Source: JACCYJ01 sp038198775 (lineage in GTDB: Bacteria > Actinomycetota > Actinomycetes > Propionibacteriales > Nocardioidaceae). From it: a stretch of 64,000 nt of DNA. A program made the position numbers and the translations under genes. The notes under the pieces were generated by a model. It saw only the letters and a program-made list of their open reading frames with translations. It was not told the origin of the DNA and did no database searches. Where the stretch lies: assembly GCA_038198775.1 (NCBI GenBank), contig JBBPZV010000006.1, positions 1 to 64,000 of the forward strand. Direction: 5' to 3'. Each line of letters opens with the position of its first letter. Positions within the stretch are counted from its first letter, which is position 1. This document shows, one piece after another, positions 55,410 through 63,706 of this stretch.

Positions 55410-55415
55410 GGCGAC

Positions 55416-56264
55416 GTGCGCTCCACCGAGCAGCTTCCGGATCTGGTCGACCCCATCATGGTGGCGGCGTTCGAGGGCTGGAACGACGCCGCCGAGGCCG
55501 CGTCCGGGGTCATCGACCACCTGCTCGACGCCTGGGAGCCAGATCAGGTCGCCGAGATCGACCCGGAGGACTACTACGACTTCCAGGTGAACCGGCCGCA
55601 CATCGGCATCGGCGACGACGGCGCTCGTACGATCAGCTGGCCGACGACGCGCCTTTACGTCGGCCGGCCGACCGGGTCGGCTCGCGACCTCGTGCTGGTG
55701 CGCGGGCTCGAACCGAACATGCGCTGGCGCGAGTTCTGTGCCGAGCTGGTCGAGGCCGCCGACGCGATGGGCGTACAGCTCGTCCTCGCCCTCGGCGCCC
55801 TGCTGGCCGACACGCCGCACACCCGCCCGATTCCCATCACCGGCACCGCCAGCGACCCGCAGCTCGCCGCGGCGTTGGACTTCGAGGCATCCCGCTACGA
55901 AGGCCCCACCGGAATCAACGGGGTCTTCCAGGAAGCCTGCGGCCGGGAGGGTCTGCCGTGCGCGTCGCTGTGGGCGGCGGTGCCGCACTACGTCGCGCAG
56001 CCGCCGTGTCCCAAGGCCACCCTTGCCCTGCTCGGCCGGCTCGAGGACCTGGTCGAGACGACGATCCCGCTCGGTGACCTCGTCGAGGAGGCTCGAGCCT
56101 GGGAGCGCGGGGTCGACGAGCTGGCCCACGAGGACCACGAGATCGCCGAGTACGTCGAGTCGCTCGAGAAGGCCCGGGACACCAGCGAGCTGCCGGAGGC
56201 CAGTGGCGAGGCCATCGCCCGTGAGTTCGAGCGCTACCTCAAGCGCCGCCCCCCCAACGACTGA
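55416..56264 (+). CDS. PAC2 family protein
   Basis: A 282-residue protein of the PAC2 (proteasome assembly chaperone 2-like) family: MVAAFEGWNDAAEAASGVIDHLL, DPEDYYDFQVNRPHIG, and LVLVRGLEPNMRWREFC are diagnostic. Function in bacteria is unsettled; actinomycetes usually have several, and a role with the proteasome has been proposed only by family name. Its stop codon is part of inverted-repeat array 2. Confidence 0.92.
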   Translation: MRSTEQLPDLVDPIMVAAFEGWNDAAEAASGVIDHLLDAWEPDQVAEIDPEDYYDFQVNRPHIGIGDDGARTISWPTTRLYVGRPTGSARDLVLVRGLEPNMRWREFCAELVEAADAMGVQLVLALGALLADTPHTRPIPITGTASDPQLAAALDFEASRYEGPTGINGVFQEACGREGLPCASLWAAVPHYVAQPPCPKATLALLGRLEDLVETTIPLGDLVEEARAWERGVDELAHEDHEIAEYVESLEKARDTSELPEASGEAIAREFERYLKRRPPND

Positions 56265-56395
56265 CGATCCGAGAGTTTCGGTCCCACGATCCGAGAGTTT
56301 CGGTTTCAAGCAGCCGCGCCGGGATGGCCGAAATCCACGGATGGTCGAGCCGGAACTCACGGATGGTCGGTCGGAAACTCACGGATGGTCAAGGG
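56262..56395. repeat. inverted array of GACCATCCGTGAG units between convergent genes (array 2)
   Basis: Two right-pointing units (GACGATCCGAGAGTTTCGG type) are followed, after about 30 bp, by three left-pointing units ending CACGGATGGTC. The first unit overlaps the PAC2 stop (56262-56264) and the last supplies the mshC stop (56379-56381), so MshC ends LDHP by repeat sequence. Related to array 1 at 18172. Confidence 0.8.
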
Positions 56396-57665
56396 GGGTG
56401 CCGAGCAGGGTGTGGGTGAGGGCTCGTACGACGGTCGGCGCCTCCAGCTCCTCCGCCGGTGCCGCGGCGCCGCTGACGTGAACCACCGCATGCTCCGCGC
56501 CGGCGAGCGCGCTCTCCGCCCACACGTCGATGGCGGCCAAGGCTCGGGGAGTGTCCAAGTCGTCGCACAGCGCATCACGTACGGTCGCCACCAGTGTCCG
56601 GACCTGCGGAGCCGCGCTGCGGGTGACCGCCCGGCGCCAGCGCGCCAGCCGGGCCTCGGCGTCGCTGAGATCAAGGTCGGACCACTCGCGGTCGCTGCGG
56701 TAGTGACGGGCGAGCAGACTCAGCCGGATTGCGAGCGGGTCATGGCCGTCCTCGCGCAGCCGGGACACCAACACCAGGTTGCCGCGCGACTTCGACATCT
56801 TCTCGCCCGCGTACCCCACCATCCCGGCATGGACGTACGCCTGCGCGAACGGATGCTCGCCGAGCGCAACCTGCGCCTGCGAGGCCGACAGCTCGTGGTG
56901 GGGAAAGACCAGGTCGTTGCCACCGCCTTGTACGTCGAAGCCGATGCCCAGGCTGTCGAGCGCCATGGCCGCGCACTCGACGTGCCAGCCCGGCCGACCG
57001 GAGCCGAACGGCGAGTCCCACGACGGCTCACCGGGTCGCGCCCCCCGCCACACCAGGCCGTCGAGCGGGTCCCGCTTGCCCGGCCGGTCAGGGTCACCCC
57101 CGCGCTCGGCTGAGAGCGCCCGCATCGTCTGCTCGTCGTAGCCGCTGACCTCCCCGAAGGACGGGTCGCTGTGCACGTCGAAGTAGAGGTCCCCGTCGAC
57201 GGCGTAGAGCGCGCCACGCTCCCGCAGCCGCTCGATCAACGCGACAATACGTGGCATCGACTCCACCGCCCCGACGAAGTCATCGGGCGGGCTGACGCCC
57301 AAAGCCTCCATGTCGTCTCGGAACAGCTCGATCTCACGGCCCGCCAGCTCGGTCCAGTCCTCGTCCCGCTCTCGGGCCCGCTCCAGCAACGGGTCGTCGA
57401 TGTCGGTCACGTTCTGCGTGTACGCGACGTCCAGACCGGCGTCCTGCCAGACCCGACGCAAGACGTCGTACGCGACGTAGGTGGCCGCATGGCCGAGGTG
57501 GGTGGCGTCGTACGGCGTGATCCCGCACACATACAACCGCGCCTTGCCGGTCGGATGCGGCTCGACGAGACCACCGCTCCTCGTGTCGTGCAGGCGGGGC
57601 AGTTTCCCCTTTCCCTGCCCCAGGTCGACCAGCGAAGGGACCGGCGGGGCCGGCCAGGAGCGCAT
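56379..57665 (-). CDS. mshC: mycothiol ligase MshC (cysteine:GlcN-Ins ligase)
   Basis: A 428-residue class I cysteinyl-tRNA-synthetase-like enzyme. The HIGH-type motif is in CGITPYDATHLGHAATYV, KMSKS in EKMSKSRGN, and zinc ligands include the cysteine of YVCGITP and those around GWHVECAAMA. It joins cysteine to GlcN-Ins in mycothiol synthesis. The ATG at 57665 is chosen over the GTG at 57674 because TAGGGT ends seven bases before it. The last three residues come from repeat array 2. Confidence 0.95.
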   Translation of the reverse strand: MRSWPAPPVPSLVDLGQGKGKLPRLHDTRSGGLVEPHPTGKARLYVCGITPYDATHLGHAATYVAYDVLRRVWQDAGLDVAYTQNVTDIDDPLLERARERDEDWTELAGREIELFRDDMEALGVSPPDDFVGAVESMPRIVALIERLRERGALYAVDGDLYFDVHSDPSFGEVSGYDEQTMRALSAERGGDPDRPGKRDPLDGLVWRGARPGEPSWDSPFGSGRPGWHVECAAMALDSLGIGFDVQGGGNDLVFPHHELSASQAQVALGEHPFAQAYVHAGMVGYAGEKMSKSRGNLVLVSRLREDGHDPLAIRLSLLARHYRSDREWSDLDLSDAEARLARWRRAVTRSAAPQVRTLVATVRDALCDDLDTPRALAAIDVWAESALAGAEHAVVHVSGAAAPAEELEAPTVVRALTHTLLGTPLDHP

Positions 57666-57672
57666 AGCCGAC

Positions 57673-57678
57673 ACCCTA
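57673..57678 (-). promoter_or_regulatory. -10 (TAGGGT) for leaderless mshC transcript
   Basis: TAGGGT, seven bases GTCGGCT, ATG at 57665. It decides the mshC start. Confidence 0.5.
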
Positions 57679-57689
57679 ACCAGGCAGCG

Positions 57690-58487
57690 TCAGAACGCCG
57701 GCCAGGGGATCGCCGGCCAGCCCGGGGACGGGCGCGGGTGACGACGGGTGCGCAGCAGCCGCTCCACCCGCCAGCGCAGCCGGGCCAGCTCGTCGGAGCG
57801 CAGCAGCTCGCCGAGCCGCGCCAGCGTCGCGGTCTCGCCCAACACCGCCCGCAGTCGTTGCAGGGCCTGCTCATCGGGTTGGGTGAGAGGGCGTCCGGCC
57901 CACCCCCACAGCACGCTGCGCAGCTTGTCTTCGACGTGGAAGGTGACCCCGTGGTCGCAGCCTCGGATCTCGCCGGTCACACCGACGAGCACGTGACCCC
58001 CCTTGCGGTCGGCGTTGTTCACCACCGCGTCGAAGACCGACATGCTCCGCAGCGTCGGCGTATCGGCGTGGACCAGCGAGACGAGGTCGTCGCGCTCGTC
58101 GACCGCGTCGAGGACGCGCAGCCAACCGGGGCCGACCTCGTGGCGCCGGACGAGATCGACGACACCGGCCTGCGGGTCCTCGTCCACCCACTGCTGCACC
58201 ATGCCGGGACCGAACGGGCCGGAGCCCATCACCGTCGGTGGTACGACGTCCCAGCCTGCCAGCTGTGCGAGCTCGTACGCCGCCACCTCTCGACCCGCCA
58301 GCGAGCCGTGCGGGAAGTCCCACAGCGGGCGCTCGCCGCGGACCGGCTTGTAGACGCAGGGCAGGGCGACACCCTCCGACTCGACGGCCCCGAAGAACGT
58401 CGCGTTGGAAGCCGCCACGAGCCGGCCCTCGACCGCGACCTCGCCGTGTGCCAGAACCGCCGCGACGTCGGCTTGCGTGACGTCCAC
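57690..58487 (-). CDS. SCO1664 family protein (kinase-like fold)
   Basis: A 265-residue protein of the family named after Streptomyces SCO1664. Conserved parts: GRLVAASNATFFGAV, CVYKPVRGERPLWDFPHGSLAGREVAAY, MSVFDAVVNNADRKGGHVLV and RGCDHGVTFH. The layout resembles PI3/PI4-kinase-like folds with an NADRKxxH catalytic-type segment. Function is unknown. GTG one base after the DUF3090 stop, so coupled. Confidence 0.87.
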   Translation of the reverse strand: MDVTQADVAAVLAHGEVAVEGRLVAASNATFFGAVESEGVALPCVYKPVRGERPLWDFPHGSLAGREVAAYELAQLAGWDVVPPTVMGSGPFGPGMVQQWVDEDPQAGVVDLVRRHEVGPGWLRVLDAVDERDDLVSLVHADTPTLRSMSVFDAVVNNADRKGGHVLVGVTGEIRGCDHGVTFHVEDKLRSVLWGWAGRPLTQPDEQALQRLRAVLGETATLARLGELLRSDELARLRWRVERLLRTRRHPRPSPGWPAIPWPAF

Positions 58488-58488
58488 C

Positions 58489-59052
58489 TCAGTCGCGGCT
58501 GAGGCGCTTGAACCCGTTGGCCCGCGGGCACAGGTGCCCCGCTGGGTCGATGGGATTGCCACAGAACGGGCAGGCGGCTCGACCGGCGCCGACAACCACC
58601 CTCGCCCGCGACGTGAACTCCCGAGCCATCTGCGAGGTGATCGTGACCACGAGTGCCTCGTGCGCCTCGTCGTCCTCGGTCTCGGTCTGCGCGAACGCCT
58701 CGACGACGACCGCTGCTAGCTTCTCGTCCCACGCCAGCGTCATCGTGCCGACGCGGAACTCCTCCTCGATGGGCTGATCGAGCGGCGCGGTGTCACCCGG
58801 GTCCAGATCCTGCTGCTCGTCGGCGCCCGTGACCACTGCCAAGACGATGCGGTCCAGGCTGGGGGCTTCGCCCTGAACCCGTGAGAGCAGCTCCCCGAGC
58901 CGCTCGGCCAGGATCGCCACCTGCTCCTTCTCCAAGGCAACGGAGGTGAGCCGGCTGCCTTCTCGCGCCTGCAGGAAGAACGTCCGCTCCCCGGGCGGAC
59001 CGACGGTTCCGGTCACGAACCGCTCAGGGGAGTCGTACCGGTGGATGAGCAT
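58489..59052 (-). CDS. DUF3090 family protein
   Basis: A 187-residue protein: SPERFVTGTVGPPGERTFFLQAREGSRLTSVALEKEQVA is the family signature; the C-terminus holds CPFCGNPIDPAGHLCPRANG, a zinc ribbon. Function is unknown; it always travels with the SCO1664 and phosphatase genes in actinomycetes as far as I recall. TAGGCT six bases before the ATG overlaps the TAG stop of the phosphatase gene. Confidence 0.92.
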   Translation of the reverse strand: MLIHRYDSPERFVTGTVGPPGERTFFLQAREGSRLTSVALEKEQVAILAERLGELLSRVQGEAPSLDRIVLAVVTGADEQQDLDPGDTAPLDQPIEEEFRVGTMTLAWDEKLAAVVVEAFAQTETEDDEAHEALVVTITSQMAREFTSRARVVVGAGRAACPFCGNPIDPAGHLCPRANGFKRLSRD

Positions 59053-59058
59053 GCATCG

Positions 59059-59064
59059 AGCCTA
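59059..59064 (-). promoter_or_regulatory. -10 (TAGGCT) for leaderless DUF3090 transcript
   Basis: The hexamer includes the TAG stop codon of the upstream phosphatase gene; six bases CGATGC then ATG at 59052. Confidence 0.45.
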
Positions 59065-59766
59065 GGCGGTGCCGGAGCCGCCGCCGACTGCAGCGTCGCT
59101 GCTGCGCCGTCGCCGGGATCGGCGCGCCGGTGGCTTCAGCCCGGACAGGTCGCTTCCGGTGTCGTTGAGGTACAGGACGAAGGGGCGCAGCTCGGCGTAC
59201 GAGATCACGCTCAGCGATCCGGGACCGACCACCAGCCGCTGGAACGAGTCGAGGTGGAGGCCGAGGGCGTCGGCGAGGACCGCCTTGATCACGTCGCCGT
59301 GGCTCACCGCGACCCAGACCGCCTGGGCCCCGTGCGCCTGGGCGACGACCCCGTCCCAGCGGCGCACCGAAGCCACGGCCCGGTGTGCCATGTCGGCCAA
59401 CGCCTCACCGTCGGGGAACCGCGCGGCGCTGGGATGCGCCTGCACGATCCGCCACAGTGGCTGCTTGGCCAACGCCTTGAGCGACTGCCCCGTCCAGGCG
59501 CCGTACCCGCACTCGATCAGCGCCCGGTCCCGGTGGACGTGAGGTGGCGAGGACTGCGCCGCCGCGATCGCCTGGGCGGTCTGCAGCGTCCGCTGCAGCG
59601 GGCTGCTGACGACCTCCGCCAACGGCAGCGCGGCCAGTCGGGCAGCCACGGCGTCCGCCTCCCGCCGCCCTTGCTCGTCCAGCGCGACACCTGGCGCCTG
59701 ACCGGCCAACACCCCGTCGGCGTTCGCGGCCGTGCGCCCGTGCCGGACGAGGATCACGGTGGTCAC
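59062..59766 (-). CDS. histidine phosphatase family protein (MSMEG_4193 type)
   Basis: A 234-residue phosphoglycerate-mutase-like phosphatase: catalytic His in VILVRHGRTAANADGVLAG, SSPLQRTLQTAQ with the second arginine, and the distal histidine in VWVAVSHGDVIKAVL. The C-terminal 20 residues are basic. Substrate unknown. TAGGGT seven bases before this GTG decides the start. It is divergent from corA and heads phosphatase-DUF3090-SCO1664. Confidence 0.9.
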   Translation of the reverse strand: MTTVILVRHGRTAANADGVLAGQAPGVALDEQGRREADAVAARLAALPLAEVVSSPLQRTLQTAQAIAAAQSSPPHVHRDRALIECGYGAWTGQSLKALAKQPLWRIVQAHPSAARFPDGEALADMAHRAVASVRRWDGVVAQAHGAQAVWVAVSHGDVIKAVLADALGLHLDSFQRLVVGPGSLSVISYAELRPFVLYLNDTGSDLSGLKPPARRSRRRRSSDAAVGGGSGTA

Positions 59767-59773
59767 GGCGCTC

Positions 59774-59779
59774 ACCCTA
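59774..59779 (-). promoter_or_regulatory. -10 (TAGGGT) for leaderless phosphatase transcript
   Basis: TAGGGT, seven bases GAGCGCC, GTG at 59766. Confidence 0.5.
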
Positions 59780-59811
59780 GGTGGGAAACCGGTCGCCATC
59801 TCTTCATCGCG

Positions 59812-59817
59812 CACAAT
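59812..59817 (+). promoter_or_regulatory. candidate -10 (CACAAT) for leaderless corA transcript
   Basis: CACAAT, six bases GGGAAC, GTG at 59824. It departs from TANNNT but keeps A at position 2 and T at 6. Confidence 0.35.
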
Positions 59818-59823
59818 GGGAAC

Positions 59824-60804
59824 GTGATCGTCGACTGCGCGGTCTATCGAGACGGTGCTCGGGTGCCGCTCGACGGTGACCGCCCCGACCTGCGCACCGC
59901 CTGCGCCGCGCTCGGTGACGACGCCGGCTTCTTGTGGCTGGGCTTGTACGAACCGGCCCGCGACGAGCTCGACACCGTCGCCACCATGCTCGGGCTGCAC
60001 CCACTGGCGGTGGAGGACGCCGTCGAGGCGCACCAGCGACCCAAGCTCGACGCCTACGAGGACGACCTTTTCCTGGTGCTCAAGACCCTGTGGTACGTCG
60101 AGGTCAACGACGCGGTGGAGACCGGTGAGATCAGTGTCTTCCTCAGCTCGCGCTACCTGGTGACCGTGCGCCACGGTGCCGGCATGGAGCTCGCTGGCGT
60201 ACGCCGCAGGGCCGAGGCGAGAACGTCGGTGCTCGGACACGGTCCCGCGGCGGCGCTATACACCGTCTGCGACTCGGTCGTGGACCGCTACACCGAGGTG
60301 GCAGCTGCCCTCGAGACCGACGTCGACGAGGTCGAGGCATCGGTCTTCTCCGACGCGCGCACCCGCGACTCCGAGCGGATCTACCGGCTCAAGCGAGAGC
60401 TGTTGGAGATGCGGCGGGCGGTCCTGCCGCTGCTGGAGCCGCTGCAGCTGCTTGCCTCCGGCCACGTCGACCTGGTGCCGCCGAGGGCCGCTCCGTTCTA
60501 CCGGGACGTCGTGGACCACCTCACCCGGGTGGGCGAGAGCGTCGACAGCCTGGACCACCTGCTGGACAACGCGCTGAACGCCCACCTGGCCCGGATCTCG
60601 GTGCAGCAGAACGAGGACATGCGCAAGATCTCGGCGGTCGCCGCGCTGTTTCTCGCGCCGACGCTGATCGCGGGCGTCTACGGCATGAACTTCGACCACA
60701 TGCCCGAGCTGCACTGGCTGCTGGGCTATCCGTTTGCGCTGCTGGCGATGGTCGCGGTGTCGGCGACGTTGTACTACCGGTTCAAGCGCTCCGGCTGGCT
60801 GTGA
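59824..60804 (+). CDS. corA: CorA-family magnesium/cobalt transporter
   Basis: A 326-residue protein: an acidic cytosolic domain, a long helix with NALNAHLARISVQQNEDMRKISAVAALFLAPTLIAGVYGMNF, containing the GMN selectivity motif (YGMNF), and two C-terminal transmembrane helices ending YRFKRSGWL. It is a homopentameric divalent cation channel. GTG start. It converges on uppP. Confidence 0.94.
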   Translation: MIVDCAVYRDGARVPLDGDRPDLRTACAALGDDAGFLWLGLYEPARDELDTVATMLGLHPLAVEDAVEAHQRPKLDAYEDDLFLVLKTLWYVEVNDAVETGEISVFLSSRYLVTVRHGAGMELAGVRRRAEARTSVLGHGPAAALYTVCDSVVDRYTEVAAALETDVDEVEASVFSDARTRDSERIYRLKRELLEMRRAVLPLLEPLQLLASGHVDLVPPRAAPFYRDVVDHLTRVGESVDSLDHLLDNALNAHLARISVQQNEDMRKISAVAALFLAPTLIAGVYGMNFDHMPELHWLLGYPFALLAMVAVSATLYYRFKRSGWL

Positions 60805-60868
60805 CCGGGTCGGACCCGGCGATCTCCCGACATCTGCTTCGCCCAGGCCCATCTGCGGTCGGGAGATC
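60805..60868. terminator. tandem hairpins between corA and uppP
   Basis: First, CCGGGTC and GACCCGG (60805-60819) directly after the corA stop. Second, GATCTCCCGAC (60821-60831) with GTCGGGAGATC (60858-60868), an 11-bp perfect stem with a 26-nt loop. It should stop both convergent transcripts. Confidence 0.6.
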
Positions 60869-60886
60869 CGGCGCGGGCGGCGGAGC

Positions 60887-61714
60887 TCAGGTGGCAGGGA
60901 TCGTGCCGGTGGCGAGCAGCAGCAGCAGTCCGGCGCCCAGCGCCACCCGGTACCACACGAACACCGTGATGCTGTGATTGGCCACGAACCGCAGCAGCCA
61001 GGCGATGGCGGCGTACGCCACCACGAAGCTGACCAGGGTCGCCACCAGCGTCGGGAGCCAGCCGATGCCGCCCCCCAGGGCCTGCGGCAGCTCGTAGATC
61101 GCGGCACCGACGAGCGCCGGGATCGAGAGGAAGAACGACAGCCGGGTCGCGGTGACCCGGTCGAGACCGAGGAACAAGCCGCCGGAGATGGTGGCCCCGG
61201 AGCGGGACACCCCAGGCACGAGCGCCACACACTGCAGCACCCCGACCACGAGCGCGTCGCGCATCCCGATGTCGCGCTCGCCACGCCGCTGGGTGGCGAC
61301 GCGCTCCGCGGCCACCATGACCGCGCTCCACGTCACCAGCGCACCCGCCACCCACCACAAGCTGCGCAGCGGCCCGGTCACCAGCGGCTTGCCCAGCACA
61401 CCGGCCACCACGATCGGGACGGAGCCGGCGATCACGTACCAGCCGAACCGGTGGTCGAAGCTGCCCCGCCGCTCGGGCCGCACCAGGCCCGTCACCCAGG
61501 CCGAGGTGATCCGCCAGATGTCACCCCGGAAGAAGACGATCACCGCGGCGATCGCCCCCACCTGGATCACGGCGGTGAAGGCCGTGATGTTGTCGTCGGC
61601 GATGGGAAGGCCCAGCGCCTGTTCGGCGATGGTCAGGTGACCGGTGCTGGACACCGGCAGGAACTCCGTGACACCTTCCACCACGCCCAGCACCACGGCG
61701 CTCAGCAGATCCAC
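60887..61714 (-). CDS. uppP: undecaprenyl-diphosphate phosphatase
   Basis: A 275-residue polytopic enzyme with GVVEGVTEFLPVSSTGHL at the N-terminus and VPGVSRSGATISGGLFLGL in the middle, the two BacA/UppP signatures. It regenerates undecaprenyl phosphate for peptidoglycan synthesis and can give bacitracin resistance. GTG with AGGGG seven bases upstream, two bases after the oxidoreductase stop, so co-transcribed with it. Confidence 0.96.
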   Translation of the reverse strand: MDLLSAVVLGVVEGVTEFLPVSSTGHLTIAEQALGLPIADDNITAFTAVIQVGAIAAVIVFFRGDIWRITSAWVTGLVRPERRGSFDHRFGWYVIAGSVPIVVAGVLGKPLVTGPLRSLWWVAGALVTWSAVMVAAERVATQRRGERDIGMRDALVVGVLQCVALVPGVSRSGATISGGLFLGLDRVTATRLSFFLSIPALVGAAIYELPQALGGGIGWLPTLVATLVSFVVAYAAIAWLLRFVANHSITVFVWYRVALGAGLLLLLATGTIPAT

Positions 61715-61716
61715 CC

Positions 61717-62769
61717 TCAGTCCCCTAACCCGCTGCGGTCCAGCGCGTCGGTCATGGTACGGAGGTCGGCGTGTCGTTCGTGGGAGGTCGCGCCGAACGG
61801 GCTCACCGTCAACGTCGTCACACCGGCCGCGGCGTACGCGGACAGCCGTTCGGTGATGCGCCCGACCGGCCCGATCAGCGCGGTCTGGTCGATCAGCTGC
61901 ACGGGGACCGCTCCCATGGCCTCCCGGTGTCGCCGGTCGAGGTAGGCGTCCTGGATCCGGGCGGCGGCGTCCTCGAAGCCCATCCGCCGGGCGAGCGCGT
62001 TGTAGAAGTTCTGTTCGCGGCTGCCCATCCCGCCGACGTAGCGGGCGGTGTAGGCACGCAGAGCGTCCGCGCACGCGGTCAGGTCCTCGCCGACCATCAC
62101 CGGAACCGTCGCAGTGACGTCGAGGTCGGTGACGCGGCGGCCGGCTCGTTCGGCCCCGGCCTGCAACGGCTGCAAGGACAGCTCGGCGTGCTCGGGGGCG
62201 AAGAAGATGCCAAGCCACCCGTCGGCGATCTCTCCGACCAGCTCGAGACTCCTGGGCCCGAGCGCCGCCAGGTAGATCGGGACCCCGGCGCGCAGCGGTC
62301 GGAACATCAGCCGGAGCGGCTTGCCCGGACCATCGGGCAGGGGCAGCGTGAAGTGCTCGCCGTCGTACGCCACGGTGCGCCGCTCCAGGGCCATCGCGAC
62401 GATCTCGACGTACTCGCGGGTCCGGGCCAGCGGCTTGTCGAAACGCACCCCGTGCCAGCCCTCTGACACCTGCGGCCCGGAGACGCCGAGTCCCAGCCGG
62501 AAGCGCCCGCCGGACAGCATGTCGAGGGTGGCCGCGGTCATGGCGGTCATCGCCGGAGTGCGGGCCGGTATCTGCATGACCGCAGTGCCGAGGTCGATGC
62601 GCTCGGTGTGCGCGGCTATCCAGCCCAGCAGCGTCGGGGCGTCCGAGCCGTACGCCTCCGCCACCCACACCACCGAGTACCCGAGCCGTTCGGCCTCGCA
62701 GGCGAGTGAGATTCGCTCCTGCGCGTCGTCGCCCGAGCTGAGATGGCCGAGGTTGAGGCCGAGGCGCAT
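61717..62769 (-). CDS. LLM class F420-dependent oxidoreductase
   Basis: A 350-residue luciferase-like TIM-barrel protein: MRLGLNLGHLSSGDDAQERISLACEAERLGYSVVWVAEAYGSDAPTLLGWIAAHT, GTAVMQIPARTPAMTAM and RFRLGLGVSGPQV are typical of F420-dependent oxidoreductases. The substrate cannot be inferred. GGGAGGG is three bases before the ATG. It precedes uppP and follows the methyltransferase gene by 34 bp. Confidence 0.92.
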   Translation of the reverse strand: MRLGLNLGHLSSGDDAQERISLACEAERLGYSVVWVAEAYGSDAPTLLGWIAAHTERIDLGTAVMQIPARTPAMTAMTAATLDMLSGGRFRLGLGVSGPQVSEGWHGVRFDKPLARTREYVEIVAMALERRTVAYDGEHFTLPLPDGPGKPLRLMFRPLRAGVPIYLAALGPRSLELVGEIADGWLGIFFAPEHAELSLQPLQAGAERAGRRVTDLDVTATVPVMVGEDLTACADALRAYTARYVGGMGSREQNFYNALARRMGFEDAAARIQDAYLDRRHREAMGAVPVQLIDQTALIGPVGRITERLSAYAAAGVTTLTVSPFGATSHERHADLRTMTDALDRSGLGD

Positions 62770-62803
62770 GGGCCCTCCCAGGATCCGGCAACGACCCGCG
62801 AGC

Positions 62804-63613
62804 CTAGACCGTGGCGCTCCGCTGAACCCGGCGGGCGACGTGCAGGACGGCGCACCAGTGCCGGCGCACCCGAGCATCCGGGCGGGTGCCGAGCCGGCGC
62901 CGGATCTCGGTGTACAGCTGGGCCCGCTTGGCCGGTTCCATCGCGATGTGATGCGAGAACGTGTCCAGCAGGGCGACGTACTGGTCGGCGGTGTACGACA
63001 CCTCCCAGACGTACCGTCGGACCGCGGCGTCCCCGAAGCAGCCGCTGGCGTCGATGTCCGCTCGCTCGTCGGGCAGGTCCGCCGGCCGAGGCGGTGGCCA
63101 CTCCCCCACGTAGCTCTCGCCGATCGCGTCGTACACGTCCTGGATCTCGGTGAAGAACGGATCGAAGCCCTCCGGGAACGCGTGCAGCGCGCCCCAGAAC
63201 GCCAGTCGGCCGCCCGGGCGCAGCAACGTGGCTGCCTTTTGGTAGCGGACCGCGGGGTCGACCCAGTGCCACGAGGTCGCCGCGTAGACCATGTCGAACA
63301 ACGCCGGAGCTCCCTCCCAGGACTCGAAGGAGCCGACGTGGATCTGGACCGGGAGGCCGGCCAGGTTGCGGTGAGCGTGAGCAGCCAGCTGTGCGCCGAG
63401 CTCGACGCAGACGACCCGGAAGCCGCGCTCGAGCAGCGGTCTGGTCGCCTTGCCGGTGGCGCAGCCGATCTCGAGCAGCCGGGCACCGGGCGGCAGCTCG
63501 GCGAGGCCGACGAGATCGTCGAACAGCTCTTCGGGGTACGAGGGCCGTGCGGTGTGGTAGAGTTCGGCGGCCGACTCGAACGTGGCCCGCAACGACTCCC
63601 GGGTCTCGTTCAT
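62804..63613 (-). CDS. class I SAM-dependent methyltransferase
   Basis: A 269-residue protein with SAM motif I LLEIGCATGKATRPLLERG (about 46-64), motif II VVCVELGAQLAAHA, and YAATSWHWVDP. This is the UbiE/Coq5-like small-molecule type (methyltransferase_11/25). The C-terminal segment RYVWEVSYTADQYVALLDTFSHH is shared with similar actinobacterial proteins. Substrate unknown. A G-rich GGGGGTGGC precedes the ATG. Confidence 0.9.
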   Translation of the reverse strand: MNETRESLRATFESAAELYHTARPSYPEELFDDLVGLAELPPGARLLEIGCATGKATRPLLERGFRVVCVELGAQLAAHAHRNLAGLPVQIHVGSFESWEGAPALFDMVYAATSWHWVDPAVRYQKAATLLRPGGRLAFWGALHAFPEGFDPFFTEIQDVYDAIGESYVGEWPPPRPADLPDERADIDASGCFGDAAVRRYVWEVSYTADQYVALLDTFSHHIAMEPAKRAQLYTEIRRRLGTRPDARVRRHWCAVLHVARRVQRSATV

Positions 63614-63693
63614 GCCACCCCCGGTCAGTGAGGTCGGCCGGGTGCGTTGCCGTCCGACGACCCGCCCGCCGCCGGGAGCGAGCGTACAGCCAC

Positions 63694-63699
63694 TACCCT
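63694..63699 (+). promoter_or_regulatory. -10 (TACCCT) for leaderless aldo/keto reductase-like gene
   Basis: TACCCT, seven bases GCGCGCC, ATG at 63707. Confidence 0.45.
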
Positions 63700-63706
63700 G
63701 CGCGCC

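Noticed and set aside
55345..55415. Possible cobalamin riboswitch before metH
   Set aside because: Only 71 bp separate metH from PAC2 and no B12-box-like sequence is present.
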